This document shows positions 8,225 to 16,084 of a stretch of DNA of 19,347 nt, piece after piece. The first letter of the stretch is position 1. Each line of letters begins with the position of its first letter. The notes below the pieces were generated by a model. That model was not told the origin of the DNA. It made no database searches and saw nothing but the letters and a program-made list of their open reading frames with translations. This stretch comes from an uncultured bacterium (GTDB lineage: Bacteria > Cyanobacteriota > Vampirovibrionia > Gastranaerophilales > Gastranaerophilaceae): the NCBI GenBank assembly GCA_900551965.1, contig URYF01000024.1:1-19347 (forward strand), read 5' to 3'. The position numbers and the translations under genes are program-made.

Positions 8225-10618
8225 ATGATTGAAAATCTTGATAAAATTAAAGCTGCCATTGATATAGAGATGAAATATCGCTATATTGATATTCACGGCA
8301 AAAGACAAAAATTTTCAAGTTTTATCAAAGAAGAAGCAAAAAAAAATTATAAAAAGTCTAAAAAAAATCCACGATGGGCGGTTGTAATAGAAGCTTTTGA
8401 TGTTTACCCTTACGCCTCTGTAAACGAGCGGAGAAAATCAATTGAGCACCTAATCCGCACAATAAAAGCCGACCTGCAGCAAGAGGCTCAAGAAAAACAA
8501 GAAGAAAAAACCATGCAAATTCAGCGTCAAAAACACCCGTCAGAAGTTGATGTTATGTATATAAAAGGTGTCGGACCCAAAGTTGCATATAAATTAAACA
8601 AATTAGGAATCTTTACCGCGCAAGATTTGATGATGTATTTTCCCAAAAAACACATCGATTATTCATCTCGAACACTTATTAAAAATCTTAAAGAAGGACA
8701 AACTACCTCTGTTTTTGGATATATAAAATCTGTTTCGGCATTCAATACAAAAAACAATTTATCAGTAATAAAAGTTGTTATAGCAGATGAAAGCGGCAGG
8801 TTTGAATTAAGTTTTTTCCAGGCAAAAGGAAACAAATTTCTACTTGAGCGCACAAAAGCTCAATTCCCTGTAAATTCAGCCATTATGCTCTCCGGAACTG
8901 TTAAAATGAATACTTTTAATCATCAATTAACAATGGATAAACCGTCATACTCTATTATGAGCGGTGAATTTATGGAAAATCCGGATTCAAATCTCAATGT
9001 AGCAAGAATTGTTCCGATTTATACTGTTTGCGAGGGGCTAAGTATAAAAACGCTGCGCCGTGCAATCTTTAACGCTATTGAACTTTATAAAAACGATATA
9101 AAAAACATTGTTCCGGAGTTTATAAAAGAACGCCTGGGTCTTTTGGATAAAAAAGTTTCGGTGGAGCAAATACACTTCCCGCAATCGATGGATTTGCTTG
9201 AACACGCCAGATTTTCACTTATTTTTGAAGAACTGTTTCTGGTACAGCTAAAACTTATCAGATTAAGAGAAGACACAGCAAAACACACAAGTTCTTATGC
9301 TCTAAAAGTTCATAAAGACGGACTTGTTCAGCAATTTATAAATAATCTTCCGTTTGAATTGACATCAGGTCAAAAACAAGCTGTAAATGAGATTTTAAAT
9401 GATATGGATTCTGATACCCCAATGCAGCGCCTGCTGCAAGGAGATGTCGGCAGCGGAAAAACCGTTGTGGCTACAATTATGCTTCTAGCCGCAATAGAAA
9501 ACGGATACCAAGGCGCACTTATGGCACCGACAGAAATTCTTGCCCAGCAGCATTATAACAATCTTATTCAATGGCTTACCCCAATGGGTTTAAGCATCGG
9601 ATTATTTCTAGGCAGCCACGGCAAAAAAGTCCGCCAAAAATTTGAAACAGATCTCAAAAACGGTCAAACTCATATTGCTGTAGGGACTCACGCGCTTATT
9701 CAGGAAAATATTCAATTCAACAACTTAGGAGCAATTGTTGTTGATGAGCAGCATCGTTTTGGAGTAAAACAGCGCAACGTCTTAAAGAAAAAATCCCAAA
9801 ATCCGCAAATACTTACAATGACCGCAACCCCAATTCCGCGAACTCTTGCACTCACAGTTCACGGAGATTTGGATCTGACAGTAATAAATGAATTACCAAA
9901 AGGAAGAAAACCCATAAAAACAACACTGACAGGCTCTCACAAAGCTGTTTGGAATTTGATAAAGCAAGAGGTTGAATCAGGGCGGCAGGCTTACGTAGTT
10001 TATCCGCTGATTGATGAAAGTGAAACACTATCAGCTAAAGCCGCAACAATAGAAGCCGAAAAGCTTCAAAATGAAGTCTTTCCGCAATTTAAAATCGGAC
10101 TTTTACACGGAAAATTAAAAAACGATGAAAAAGACAAAGTAATGAAAGATTTTAAAGACGGGAAATACAATATTCTGGTTTCTACAACAGTTGTAGAAGT
10201 CGGGGTAGATGTTCCTAATGCAACAGTTATGGTAATTGAAAATGCCGAAAGGTTTGGACTATCGCAACTTCACCAGCTAAGAGGACGTGTCGGAAGAAAT
10301 TCACTTCAGTCTTACTGCGTTTTAATAACATCTTCCAGAAGTCAGGAAACCCGTGAAAGACTTGGTATCATGACAGAAACCAACGACGGATTTATCATTG
10401 CGGAAAAAGATTTGCAGCTAAGAGGTCCGGGGGAATTTTTAGGAACTCGGCAATCGGGACTTCCGGATTTAATAATTTCAGATATCGTAAGAGATGCCAA
10501 AATTCTTGAAATTGCAAGAAATGAAGCGGTTGATTTTGTCAAAACTTACAATATAGAAGATTTTCCAACCCTCCAAAACGTAACTTCTCTTGAAATGTTC
10601 ACAGGATTAGATATTTAG
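8225..10618 (+). CDS. recG: ATP-dependent DNA helicase RecG with N-terminal extension
   Basis: The protein has 797 residues, about 100 more than E. coli RecG (693). RecG remodels stalled forks and branched DNA in the cytosol. An unusual, basic N-terminal region (1-105, ending in a Q/E/K-rich helix) precedes the HhH-like YIKGVGPKVAYKL and the wedge/OB domain. Walker A is GDVGSGKT (406-413), the DEAD-box variant is DEQH (507-510), followed by TMTATPIPRTLA, then the second RecA-like domain with LRGRVGRN and the TRG-like region GPGEFLGTRQSG. All motor motifs are intact. Cyanobacterial RecG proteins also carry an N-terminal extension, which fits the proposed lineage. It has its own promoter after the small paralogue pair and lies in the same direction as ruvB, a functionally related motor. 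Confidence 0.97.
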   Translation: MIENLDKIKAAIDIEMKYRYIDIHGKRQKFSSFIKEEAKKNYKKSKKNPRWAVVIEAFDVYPYASVNERRKSIEHLIRTIKADLQQEAQEKQEEKTMQIQRQKHPSEVDVMYIKGVGPKVAYKLNKLGIFTAQDLMMYFPKKHIDYSSRTLIKNLKEGQTTSVFGYIKSVSAFNTKNNLSVIKVVIADESGRFELSFFQAKGNKFLLERTKAQFPVNSAIMLSGTVKMNTFNHQLTMDKPSYSIMSGEFMENPDSNLNVARIVPIYTVCEGLSIKTLRRAIFNAIELYKNDIKNIVPEFIKERLGLLDKKVSVEQIHFPQSMDLLEHARFSLIFEELFLVQLKLIRLREDTAKHTSSYALKVHKDGLVQQFINNLPFELTSGQKQAVNEILNDMDSDTPMQRLLQGDVGSGKTVVATIMLLAAIENGYQGALMAPTEILAQQHYNNLIQWLTPMGLSIGLFLGSHGKKVRQKFETDLKNGQTHIAVGTHALIQENIQFNNLGAIVVDEQHRFGVKQRNVLKKKSQNPQILTMTATPIPRTLALTVHGDLDLTVINELPKGRKPIKTTLTGSHKAVWNLIKQEVESGRQAYVVYPLIDESETLSAKAATIEAEKLQNEVFPQFKIGLLHGKLKNDEKDKVMKDFKDGKYNILVSTTVVEVGVDVPNATVMVIENAERFGLSQLHQLRGRVGRNSLQSYCVLITSSRSQETRERLGIMTETNDGFIIAEKDLQLRGPGEFLGTRQSGLPDLIISDIVRDAKILEIARNEAVDFVKTYNIEDFPTLQNVTSLEMFTGLDI

Positions 10619-10645
10619 ATTTTCAATCTATCGGATATTGTTAAA

Positions 10646-10675
10646 AAGCCTTTAAAATAAGGTTGATTTTTATAA
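10646..10675 (+). terminator. Possible weak terminator after recG
   Basis: AGCCTT pairs with AAGGTT (one G-T wobble) across a six-base loop, and GATTTTTA follows. The stem is short and mostly A/T outside the two C-G pairs, so efficiency is doubtful. It is the only terminator-like structure between recG and the flagellar genes. Confidence 0.35.
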
Positions 10676-10691
10676 AAAATCCATTAAAAGA

Positions 10692-10720
10692 TTGATGTAA
10701 TAATCTCCATTATATAATAT
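10692..10720 (+). promoter_or_regulatory. Putative promoter of the flagellar fliMN-O-P-Q-R block
   Basis: TTGATG is followed after 17 bases by TAATAT; an overlapping perfect TATAAT (10713-10718) gives a 15-base spacer. The start would be near 10727, leaving a leader of about 50 nt that contains AAGGGAT before the ATG. It looks like a housekeeping promoter; I see no sigma-28 or sigma-54 signature. Confidence 0.5.
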
Positions 10721-10777
10721 TGTAGGTATGGGGAATATTCGCTTATATTTCCGGGGATAAATCAAGGGATAGTTGTT

Positions 10778-11977
10778 ATGGAAAACAAATTACAAAATTC
10801 AATATCAACAAACCAATTGTGTAAAGAATACAGCTGGTATGAAAGCACATTTCCGGCAGTCGTTCAGGAATCTTGTGATGAATTTTTCGACAATAATTTC
10901 AAATTGGATTTAATAGGAGTAAGCAAAAATATTAACTGCCTGATTGATAAAGACTCTTGTTTTGTTACTAAAATAAGAATTGATCAGGAATATGATATGT
11001 TCTTCCGCCTGACAGATAGGGCAATTGATATTATACTAAATAAAATCCTCGGTCAATCAAAAAGCAAATTTAATATAAATAAAATTTCTGAACTGGAAGC
11101 AAAAGTAATAACATCATTCAATGATTTTATGTTTGAGCATTTAAAAAAAGTTATTCACGAGCCGCCATCTGCAGAATTAAAACGTAATAACTTTGACCTT
11201 GTTCACTTGACATTCCTAATCAAAGAATCTGAAGTTTATAACCAAAAAGCAGGAAAAATAATAATTACCCTGCCATTAGCACTTTTAAGCCCGGAAGCTA
11301 TAACTTCAAGCGGCGAAAAATTCACAGAAGACGATTTTCCAAATTCTGAAACTTTTGCAAAAGTTTTTGTCGGGAAAACAAAATTTTCTTTGTTCGATTT
11401 AAAAAATTTAGAGGACGATGATGTTGTTGTTTTTGAAAACAGCAGCCTTGAAAACCTAACACTATCAATAAACGGGGAAACATTACCCGTAAAATTAAAC
11501 CCTAATATGGATTTACTAATACCTGAAGAAAACGACGGAGGAGACAATATGGCTGAGAACCAAAATATATGGGACAGCATTGAAGTTGAAATGAGTGCTG
11601 AATTTGATGCAGTAAAAATTTCACTCGGCGAATTAAAAAATATTGAAAACGGGCTTGTTGTTGATTTAACATCACTTTACGATAATAATGTGACCCTCAA
11701 AGTTGAAGGAAAAACTATCGCAAGCGGTTCACTTGTTATTGTTAACGACAGATATGGCGTAAAAATTAACAATGTAATAGCTGACGGCGGAAGCCCAATG
11801 CCTTCAAGACCGGCGGCAAATGAAGAAATGTATGATAACTCAGAATCCGGTGAAGAATACGAAGAATCAAACACCGGAGCCGGAGATGAAGAACAATATG
11901 AAACAAACGAAGCTCCCGGTGGAGATGAAGAAGAGTTTGATTACAGCGACTTTGAACTCGAAGATGAAAATATTTAA
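10778..11977 (+). CDS. Flagellar C-ring switch protein, FliM/FliN-type fusion with two SpoA domains
   Basis: The protein has 399 residues. Residues 40-168 resemble the FliM/SctQ middle domain (MFFRLTDRAIDIILNKILG, 74-92, then SELEAKVITSF). Residues 195-250 look like a first, divergent SpoA domain (FSLFDLKNLEDDDVVVF). Residues 266-336 are a clear FliN-type SpoA domain: IEVEMSAEF, ISLGELKNIENGLVVDL, VEGKTIASGSLVIVNDRYG. A strongly acidic tail (348-399) follows. No N-terminal CheY-binding EIDALL motif is seen. C-ring proteins form the cytoplasmic rotor and switch and dock export substrates. A second start at residue 258 has a perfect Shine-Dalgarno (separate entry). It heads the fliO-P-Q-R block, the usual place of FliN. 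It could be called FliN or FliY; the two-SpoA layout is closest to SctQ (YscQ/SpaO). AAGGGAT precedes the chosen start. Confidence 0.85.
   Translation: MENKLQNSISTNQLCKEYSWYESTFPAVVQESCDEFFDNNFKLDLIGVSKNINCLIDKDSCFVTKIRIDQEYDMFFRLTDRAIDIILNKILGQSKSKFNINKISELEAKVITSFNDFMFEHLKKVIHEPPSAELKRNNFDLVHLTFLIKESEVYNQKAGKIIITLPLALLSPEAITSSGEKFTEDDFPNSETFAKVFVGKTKFSLFDLKNLEDDDVVVFENSSLENLTLSINGETLPVKLNPNMDLLIPEENDGGDNMAENQNIWDSIEVEMSAEFDAVKISLGELKNIENGLVVDLTSLYDNNVTLKVEGKTIASGSLVIVNDRYGVKINNVIADGGSPMPSRPAANEEMYDNSESGEEYEESNTGAGDEEQYETNEAPGGDEEEFDYSDFELEDENI
11537..11551 (+). promoter_or_regulatory. Internal Shine-Dalgarno and ATG inside the C-ring gene
   Basis: GGAGGAG at 11537-11543 lies 5 nt before an in-frame ATG at 11549. 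It is the best ribosome binding site in the window, and it falls at the linker between the two SpoA domains (residue 258). Initiation here would give a free 142-residue FliN-like protein ending at 11977. Type III secretion SctQ genes are known to use such an internal start. Confidence 0.65.
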
Positions 11978-12029
11978 TAATTCAACAATACCGGACTAAA
12001 TTATTAAATAAGGGGAGATTAACAAATTT

Positions 12030-12632
12030 ATGGGCGGATACATAGCAAATTTTACAGTATATACAATGGCAATGATAGGATTAATATGCTTTGCCGTATT
12101 TGTGTATAAAAAATTCACAGACGGCTCTATGCGCGGAAGCAACACTAAATTTTTAAGTGTTGAAGACTCAATGAGCCTGAGCCCACGAAAAACACTGCAC
12201 GTTGTCAGAGCAGGAAATGAAAAATTCCTAATTGCTTCAGACATCGACAGAACTACATTGATTTCAAAACTTGATGAAAATAAAAAAGATACTATGCCAA
12301 AAAATCTTGAAAGATTTAAAAATATAGAACCGGAAGAACTTCAACAAATACCTGTTTATAATTCTTACGAACAGATTGAATACACAAAAAGACAACCGGA
12401 GATTAAGCAGGCTGCAAAAAAAGTCCACTTAGAGCCAATAAGCATGAAAAACCCTGACTCTGAACGTAACAGCGCCAAATTAGACAGACGCGCAGGCAAT
12501 CTTCCGAATAATGTAAAAAATATCCAAAGAGAAAACAGACCGGTTAAGATGGTTACTCTGGATTTTAATACTCCGCAGAATCACGGATTTTCAACGATGC
12601 GTGAGATGGCTAAAAAAATAAACGAACTATAA
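12030..12632 (+). CDS. fliO: Flagellar biosynthesis protein FliO
   Basis: This 200-residue protein has one N-terminal membrane segment (about 8-26), then the FliO cytoplasmic domain: LSVEDSMSLSPRKTLHVVRAG (42-62) and NEKFLIASDIDRTTLISKL (63-81). FliO is a membrane chaperone that helps FliP assemble into the export gate; it has no counterpart in injectisomes, which supports a flagellar and not a virulence identity for the block. Residues 82-200 form a basic, low-complexity tail longer than in E. coli FliO. The start has AAGGGGAG about 12 nt upstream, a slightly long spacing. It lies 52 nt after the C-ring gene and 12 nt before fliP. Confidence 0.85.
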   Translation: MGGYIANFTVYTMAMIGLICFAVFVYKKFTDGSMRGSNTKFLSVEDSMSLSPRKTLHVVRAGNEKFLIASDIDRTTLISKLDENKKDTMPKNLERFKNIEPEELQQIPVYNSYEQIEYTKRQPEIKQAAKKVHLEPISMKNPDSERNSAKLDRRAGNLPNNVKNIQRENRPVKMVTLDFNTPQNHGFSTMREMAKKINEL

Positions 12633-12644
12633 GGATAAAATAAT

Positions 12645-13283
12645 ATGGATCAATTACAAAATCTGAATCCCGTTTTGCAAATGCTAATAGTAATGTCAAT
12701 GTTTTCATTACTACCGTTTATGTTTTGCTGTATGACAAGTTTTTTAAGATTTGTCGTTGTTTTTGCAATGCTGAAAACAGCAATGGGAACACAACAAGTG
12801 CCTCCGGCAATTGTAATAATCGGGTTATCAATTATTTTAACTTTTTATACAATGGGCTCAACATTCCAAAGAATGTATGATATGGGCTCTGTACCGTACC
12901 AGAAAAACCACGATATGATTGCAGCAATTCAAGAAGGATCAAAACCTTTAAAAGAATTCATGCTAAAACAAACCAGAGAAAGCGATTTAACATTCTTTGT
13001 CGAACTTGCACATAAAACAAAACCGCAATCTCCTGATGATATTTCAATCTGGGAAGTTGCGCCTGCCTATATCATAAGCGAATTAAAAACATCATTTGAA
13101 ATAAGTTTCATAATATTTGTACCGTTTATTATTTTAGACCTTGTTGTTGCAAATATTTTGCTGGCACTTGGTATGTTTATGTTATCACCTACAATTATTT
13201 CAATGCCGTTTAAGCTGCTTATATTCATTGCTGTTGACGGCTGGGCATTGATTGTACAGGGGCTTGTTTCAAGTTACAACTAA
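12645..13283 (+). CDS. fliP: Flagellar export gate protein FliP
   Basis: The protein has 212 residues. FliP forms the 5-fold core of the FliP-FliQ-FliR export gate in the inner membrane. Signature stretches are MTSFLRFVVVFAMLKTAMGT (30-49) with QQVPP next, then APAYIISELKTSFEISF (139-155), and IISMPFKLLIFIAVDGWALI (185-204). Four hydrophobic segments are visible. E. coli FliP is made as about 245 residues with a cleavable signal peptide; here the chain begins directly with the first gate helix, more like injectisome SctR. The ribosome binding site is AAGGATAAAATAATG. It sits between fliO and fliQ with short gaps. Confidence 0.97.
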   Translation: MDQLQNLNPVLQMLIVMSMFSLLPFMFCCMTSFLRFVVVFAMLKTAMGTQQVPPAIVIIGLSIILTFYTMGSTFQRMYDMGSVPYQKNHDMIAAIQEGSKPLKEFMLKQTRESDLTFFVELAHKTKPQSPDDISIWEVAPAYIISELKTSFEISFIIFVPFIILDLVVANILLALGMFMLSPTIISMPFKLLIFIAVDGWALIVQGLVSSYN

Positions 13284-13300
13284 CTCAAAAAGGATAAAAT

Positions 13301-13789
13301 ATGGAAATTTTATTAGAATATTTAGCTAAAGGTTTTATGATAATGCTTGCAATCTCAATGCCATGCGTACTGGTTGCGGCAGGAATCGGGCTTGTTGTAG
13401 GTATTTTACAGGCGGTAACCCAGGTTCAGGAACAAACAATCGCAGCTGCTCCAAAAATTCTTGGAGTATTTCTTGTTATTGTAATAGGCGGGGTCGGATT
13501 TATAAGGCTCCTGACGAATTTATTCCAAGAAGGTATGGTACTTGCGTTTAATACTGTTCCAAAAAGCGAAAACTTCGTACTGGAGTCAGATTACCATAAA
13601 TACACAACTCCGTTTGAACACGAAATGAGAGATAAATTTAAAAATATTGATTCTATGGATGAAATAATGAAAAATCCGGGCAAACTTCCATACCTTGATC
13701 AAAATCAAAGGGCAAAATATACTCCGGCAGCAAAAACTGCTATGCCAAAACCAAACCTGGTTGAAACTAAAAAAATTCTCGGACAATAA
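13301..13789 (+). CDS. fliQ: Flagellar export gate protein FliQ with C-terminal extension
   Basis: The protein has 162 residues against about 89 for typical FliQ. The first 87 are standard: two membrane hairpin helices (about 12-35 and 52-75) joined by GILQAVTQVQEQTIAAAPK (34-52), the conserved loop that lines the gate. Residues 88-162 are extra, polar and proline-containing (DYHKYTTPFEHEMRDKF, TPAAKTAMPKPN) and have no match I recognise. There is no frameshift, and the extension is continuous with the same frame and composition as its neighbours. FliQ subunits wrap around FliP/FliR in the export gate. The start has AAAAAGGATAAAATATG, nearly identical to that of fliP. Confidence 0.95.
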   Translation: MEILLEYLAKGFMIMLAISMPCVLVAAGIGLVVGILQAVTQVQEQTIAAAPKILGVFLVIVIGGVGFIRLLTNLFQEGMVLAFNTVPKSENFVLESDYHKYTTPFEHEMRDKFKNIDSMDEIMKNPGKLPYLDQNQRAKYTPAAKTAMPKPNLVETKKILGQ

Positions 13790-13812
13790 TTTAAAATACC
13801 GGACAGTGATAA

Positions 13813-14595
13813 ATGAACGAATTATACACATCATTAATGCAAATGTTTCCTAAAATAAACACCTACCTTATGGCAGGTGCGCTTGTATTTGCAAGAATGA
13901 TTGGATTTTTCAGATTTTGTCCGATATTTAACCGAAAAGATATACCATCACTTGTAAAAATCCCGCTTGCACTAATAGTAACAATATTTATTGTACCTTT
14001 CTTATCACCTGAAAAATGCCTTACCGAATGCGACTCGTTTATGTTATCGATTTTATTAAATGTTGTTGTAGGGGCAATGATTGGTTATATGGCGCAGCTT
14101 ATAACTATCGCAATAGATTGCGGTGCTGAGATGATAAATATGCAGATGGGCTTATCTTCAGCAACAGCACTTGATCCGACAACATCAGCGCAAGTGTCAA
14201 TTTTAACCAAAATGATATCACTTATGGGAATACTTATATTCATCAACCTTGGCGGAATATATTGGTTATTTAAGGCCCTTTTAAGAAGCTTTGAAATATT
14301 CCCGATGTACGCTTCACAGGTGCCTTTACCACAGCTTATCAAGATGGATTTACTGATAAAAATGTCTTCAAACACGCTATATATGGGGCTGCAAATAGCC
14401 TCTCCGGTCCTTCTGGCAACTTTAGCACAGGACATTATCCTTGGGGTAATCTCAAGAACAGCACCGCAGGTTAACGTATTCCAGCTAAGCTTCCTGTTTA
14501 AACCGGTACTCGGTGCAGCAATTATGGTTTGGATTTTACCAATGCTGATGAATATTATTGAAGAATATTTCTTGAGCTTTGCAAATATTATATAG
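13813..14595 (+). CDS. fliR: Flagellar export gate protein FliR
   Basis: This 260-residue multi-pass inner-membrane protein has the usual length. FliR is the single subunit that closes the FliP5-FliQ4-FliR1 gate. Recognisable parts are FARMIGFFRFCPIFN near residues 26-40, and CGAEMINMQMGLSSATALD followed by PTTSAQVSILTKM in the middle, the classic FliR signature. FKALLRSFEIFPM follows. A weak GGACAGTGATAA precedes the ATG, 23 nt after fliQ. The next flagellar gene usually found here, flhB, is absent: the decarboxylase on the opposite strand ends 13 nt away, so the block stops at fliR. Confidence 0.96.
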   Translation: MNELYTSLMQMFPKINTYLMAGALVFARMIGFFRFCPIFNRKDIPSLVKIPLALIVTIFIVPFLSPEKCLTECDSFMLSILLNVVVGAMIGYMAQLITIAIDCGAEMINMQMGLSSATALDPTTSAQVSILTKMISLMGILIFINLGGIYWLFKALLRSFEIFPMYASQVPLPQLIKMDLLIKMSSNTLYMGLQIASPVLLATLAQDIILGVISRTAPQVNVFQLSFLFKPVLGAAIMVWILPMLMNIIEEYFLSFANII

Positions 14596-14608
14596 ACAAA
14601 TAAAGTTG

Positions 14609-16033
14609 TTATTTCAAAACTTCAATAACATCATAATCTGTTAAATACGGAAGATGTGCTTCTGTAATAAGTTCGCCGGGAAGTAAAATAGAAATTCCGG
14701 GAGGGCATTCTGCAACCACTTCACCTGATAACCTGCCCACAGCTTCACTTTTTGGAATAATTTCTTTTTCTGAAAAATAAGCATCACGCAGACTCTTTTT
14801 AATAATAGGAGTAAGCATCGGCATATGTTTTTTATTTTCAAGATAATAAATATCCTGATATTTATGCGTATCAATCTTTTTAAGACAATTAACAAGATAC
14901 TCAAAATCAGAACGACGGTTACCGATATTGCACAAGATTAAAATGCCTTCATCAGATGCGCTTTCAACTTCAATACCAAAATCGATTTCTAAAATAGACT
15001 CAAGGCGTTTGCCAGAAAGCCCATCAGCTTTTATAAACACTTTTGTAACATCTGTTTTATATCCAAAACCTGATTTTAATTGATGAATATTTTCCATTTT
15101 ATCAATTTCGGAACGCAAATATTTTGCATTTGCAATTGCACGCGACAACTGCTTTTGACCTCTTTCGCTCTGCAAATTAGCTCTTGCTGCATCTAAACTT
15201 CCCAAAAGCATCAATGACGGACTTGTGGTATGCAAAAGCATCAAAGCTCTTTCAACATCTTCAACGCAAATTTTTGAATCTTCACTGATATGAAGCATTG
15301 AAGACTGGCTCATGCTGCCGCCTGTTTTATGAAGTGAATGCACTACAATATCCGCACCTAATTTTAAAGAAGTTTCAGGAAGCTTTGAATTAAAATTCCA
15401 CAAACAACCGTGAGCTTCATCAACAATCAGCGGAACATCATATTTTTTACAAACTTTTGAAATAGAAGCGATATCTGAAACAACCCCTTCATAAGTAGGG
15501 TTTGTAATCCATACTGCAGAAACATCACTATTTTCTTGTAACAATTTATCTATTTCTTTAGCATCAACATTGCCCCACAACCCCCAGTCGCTGAATTTTT
15601 CAGGAACAACCCACAAAGGATCCGCACCTGAAATAATTAAACCTGTCAAAATTGAACGGTGGCAATTTCTGTTAACAATAATTTTCTGACCTTTTTTAGT
15701 TAAACCCATTGCAATAGCAAGATTACCAATGGTTGAACCATTCAAAAGGAAAAATGTTTTTTTAGCCCCAAAAGCCTGTGCGGCTAATTCTTCGGCTTCT
15801 TTAATCGGACCAGTAGCCGGAGTAAGCGTACCAAGATTATCAAACTCATCTGTAGTATCAACCATTAAAGCTTTCTTCCCGACAAGTTTTCTGAAATCAG
15901 GAAGTGTCCCTAAACCTTTTGTGTGTCCGGGGATATGAAACTGGTAAGTCGGATTGTTGTATGCAGTTTTTAGGGCTTCAACAATCGGGGCTTTGATTTT
16001 TGTTTGTTTATCTTTTTTAATTTTGTTCTGCAT
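14609..16033 (-). CDS. Orn/Lys/Arg decarboxylase, small PLP-dependent form (fold type I)
   Basis: The protein has 474 residues, matching the short bacterial class (Bacillus SpeA/YaaO type), without the N-terminal wing domain of E. coli CadA/AdiA. It should decarboxylate arginine, lysine or ornithine to a polyamine or diamine. Motifs: FHIPGHTKG (32-40), NGSTIGN (98-104), NCHRS (123-127), PTYEGVVSDI (179-188), DEAHG (205-209) with the PLP-ring aspartate, and HSLHKTGG (232-239) with K236 as the Schiff-base lysine. The C-terminal domain ends GVVAECPPGI-like (VVAECPPGISILLPGE). Substrate cannot be decided by eye. The start lies 6 nt after a -10-like box and has no Shine-Dalgarno. It is divergent from the barrel protein and convergent with fliR. 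Confidence 0.93.
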   Translation of the reverse strand: MQNKIKKDKQTKIKAPIVEALKTAYNNPTYQFHIPGHTKGLGTLPDFRKLVGKKALMVDTTDEFDNLGTLTPATGPIKEAEELAAQAFGAKKTFFLLNGSTIGNLAIAMGLTKKGQKIIVNRNCHRSILTGLIISGADPLWVVPEKFSDWGLWGNVDAKEIDKLLQENSDVSAVWITNPTYEGVVSDIASISKVCKKYDVPLIVDEAHGCLWNFNSKLPETSLKLGADIVVHSLHKTGGSMSQSSMLHISEDSKICVEDVERALMLLHTTSPSLMLLGSLDAARANLQSERGQKQLSRAIANAKYLRSEIDKMENIHQLKSGFGYKTDVTKVFIKADGLSGKRLESILEIDFGIEVESASDEGILILCNIGNRRSDFEYLVNCLKKIDTHKYQDIYYLENKKHMPMLTPIIKKSLRDAYFSEKEIIPKSEAVGRLSGEVVAECPPGISILLPGELITEAHLPYLTDYDVIEVLK

Positions 16034-16039
16034 AATAAA

Positions 16040-16068
16040 AATATACTACAAAAATCTTGAAAACTACA
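16040..16068 (-). promoter_or_regulatory. Putative leaderless promoter of the decarboxylase
   Basis: In minus-strand sense TATATT (or the overlapping TAGTAT) ends 6 nt before the ATG at 16033. The -35 region at the right distance, TGTAGT, is poor. There is no Shine-Dalgarno. It overlaps the divergent promoter of the barrel protein. Confidence 0.4.
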
Positions 16069-16084
16069 AAAATCATGTTATAAT
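16057..16084 (+). promoter_or_regulatory. Putative promoter of the outer-membrane barrel gene
   Basis: TTGAAA is followed after 16 bases by a perfect TATAAT, which ends 10 nt before the ATG at 16095. The predicted leader is only about 3-4 nt and contains no Shine-Dalgarno. This also supports the start at 16095. Confidence 0.65.

Noticed and set aside
10665..10681. Short palindrome GATTTTT-ATA-AAAAATC before the flagellar promoter as an operator
   Set aside because: It is entirely A/T apart from its ends, as expected by chance in this composition, with no second copy nearby.
10778..14595. The fliMN-O-P-Q-R block as an injectisome (type III secretion) rather than a flagellum
   Set aside because: FliO has no injectisome counterpart, and FliR and FliP signatures are flagellar; only the C-ring gene layout and the short FliP look injectisome-like.
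14611..14633. GTTATT / AATAAC inverted repeat near the end of the decarboxylase gene as a bidirectional terminator
   Set aside because: The stem is six A/T-rich base pairs with no T-run on either side and lies within the last codons of the gene.
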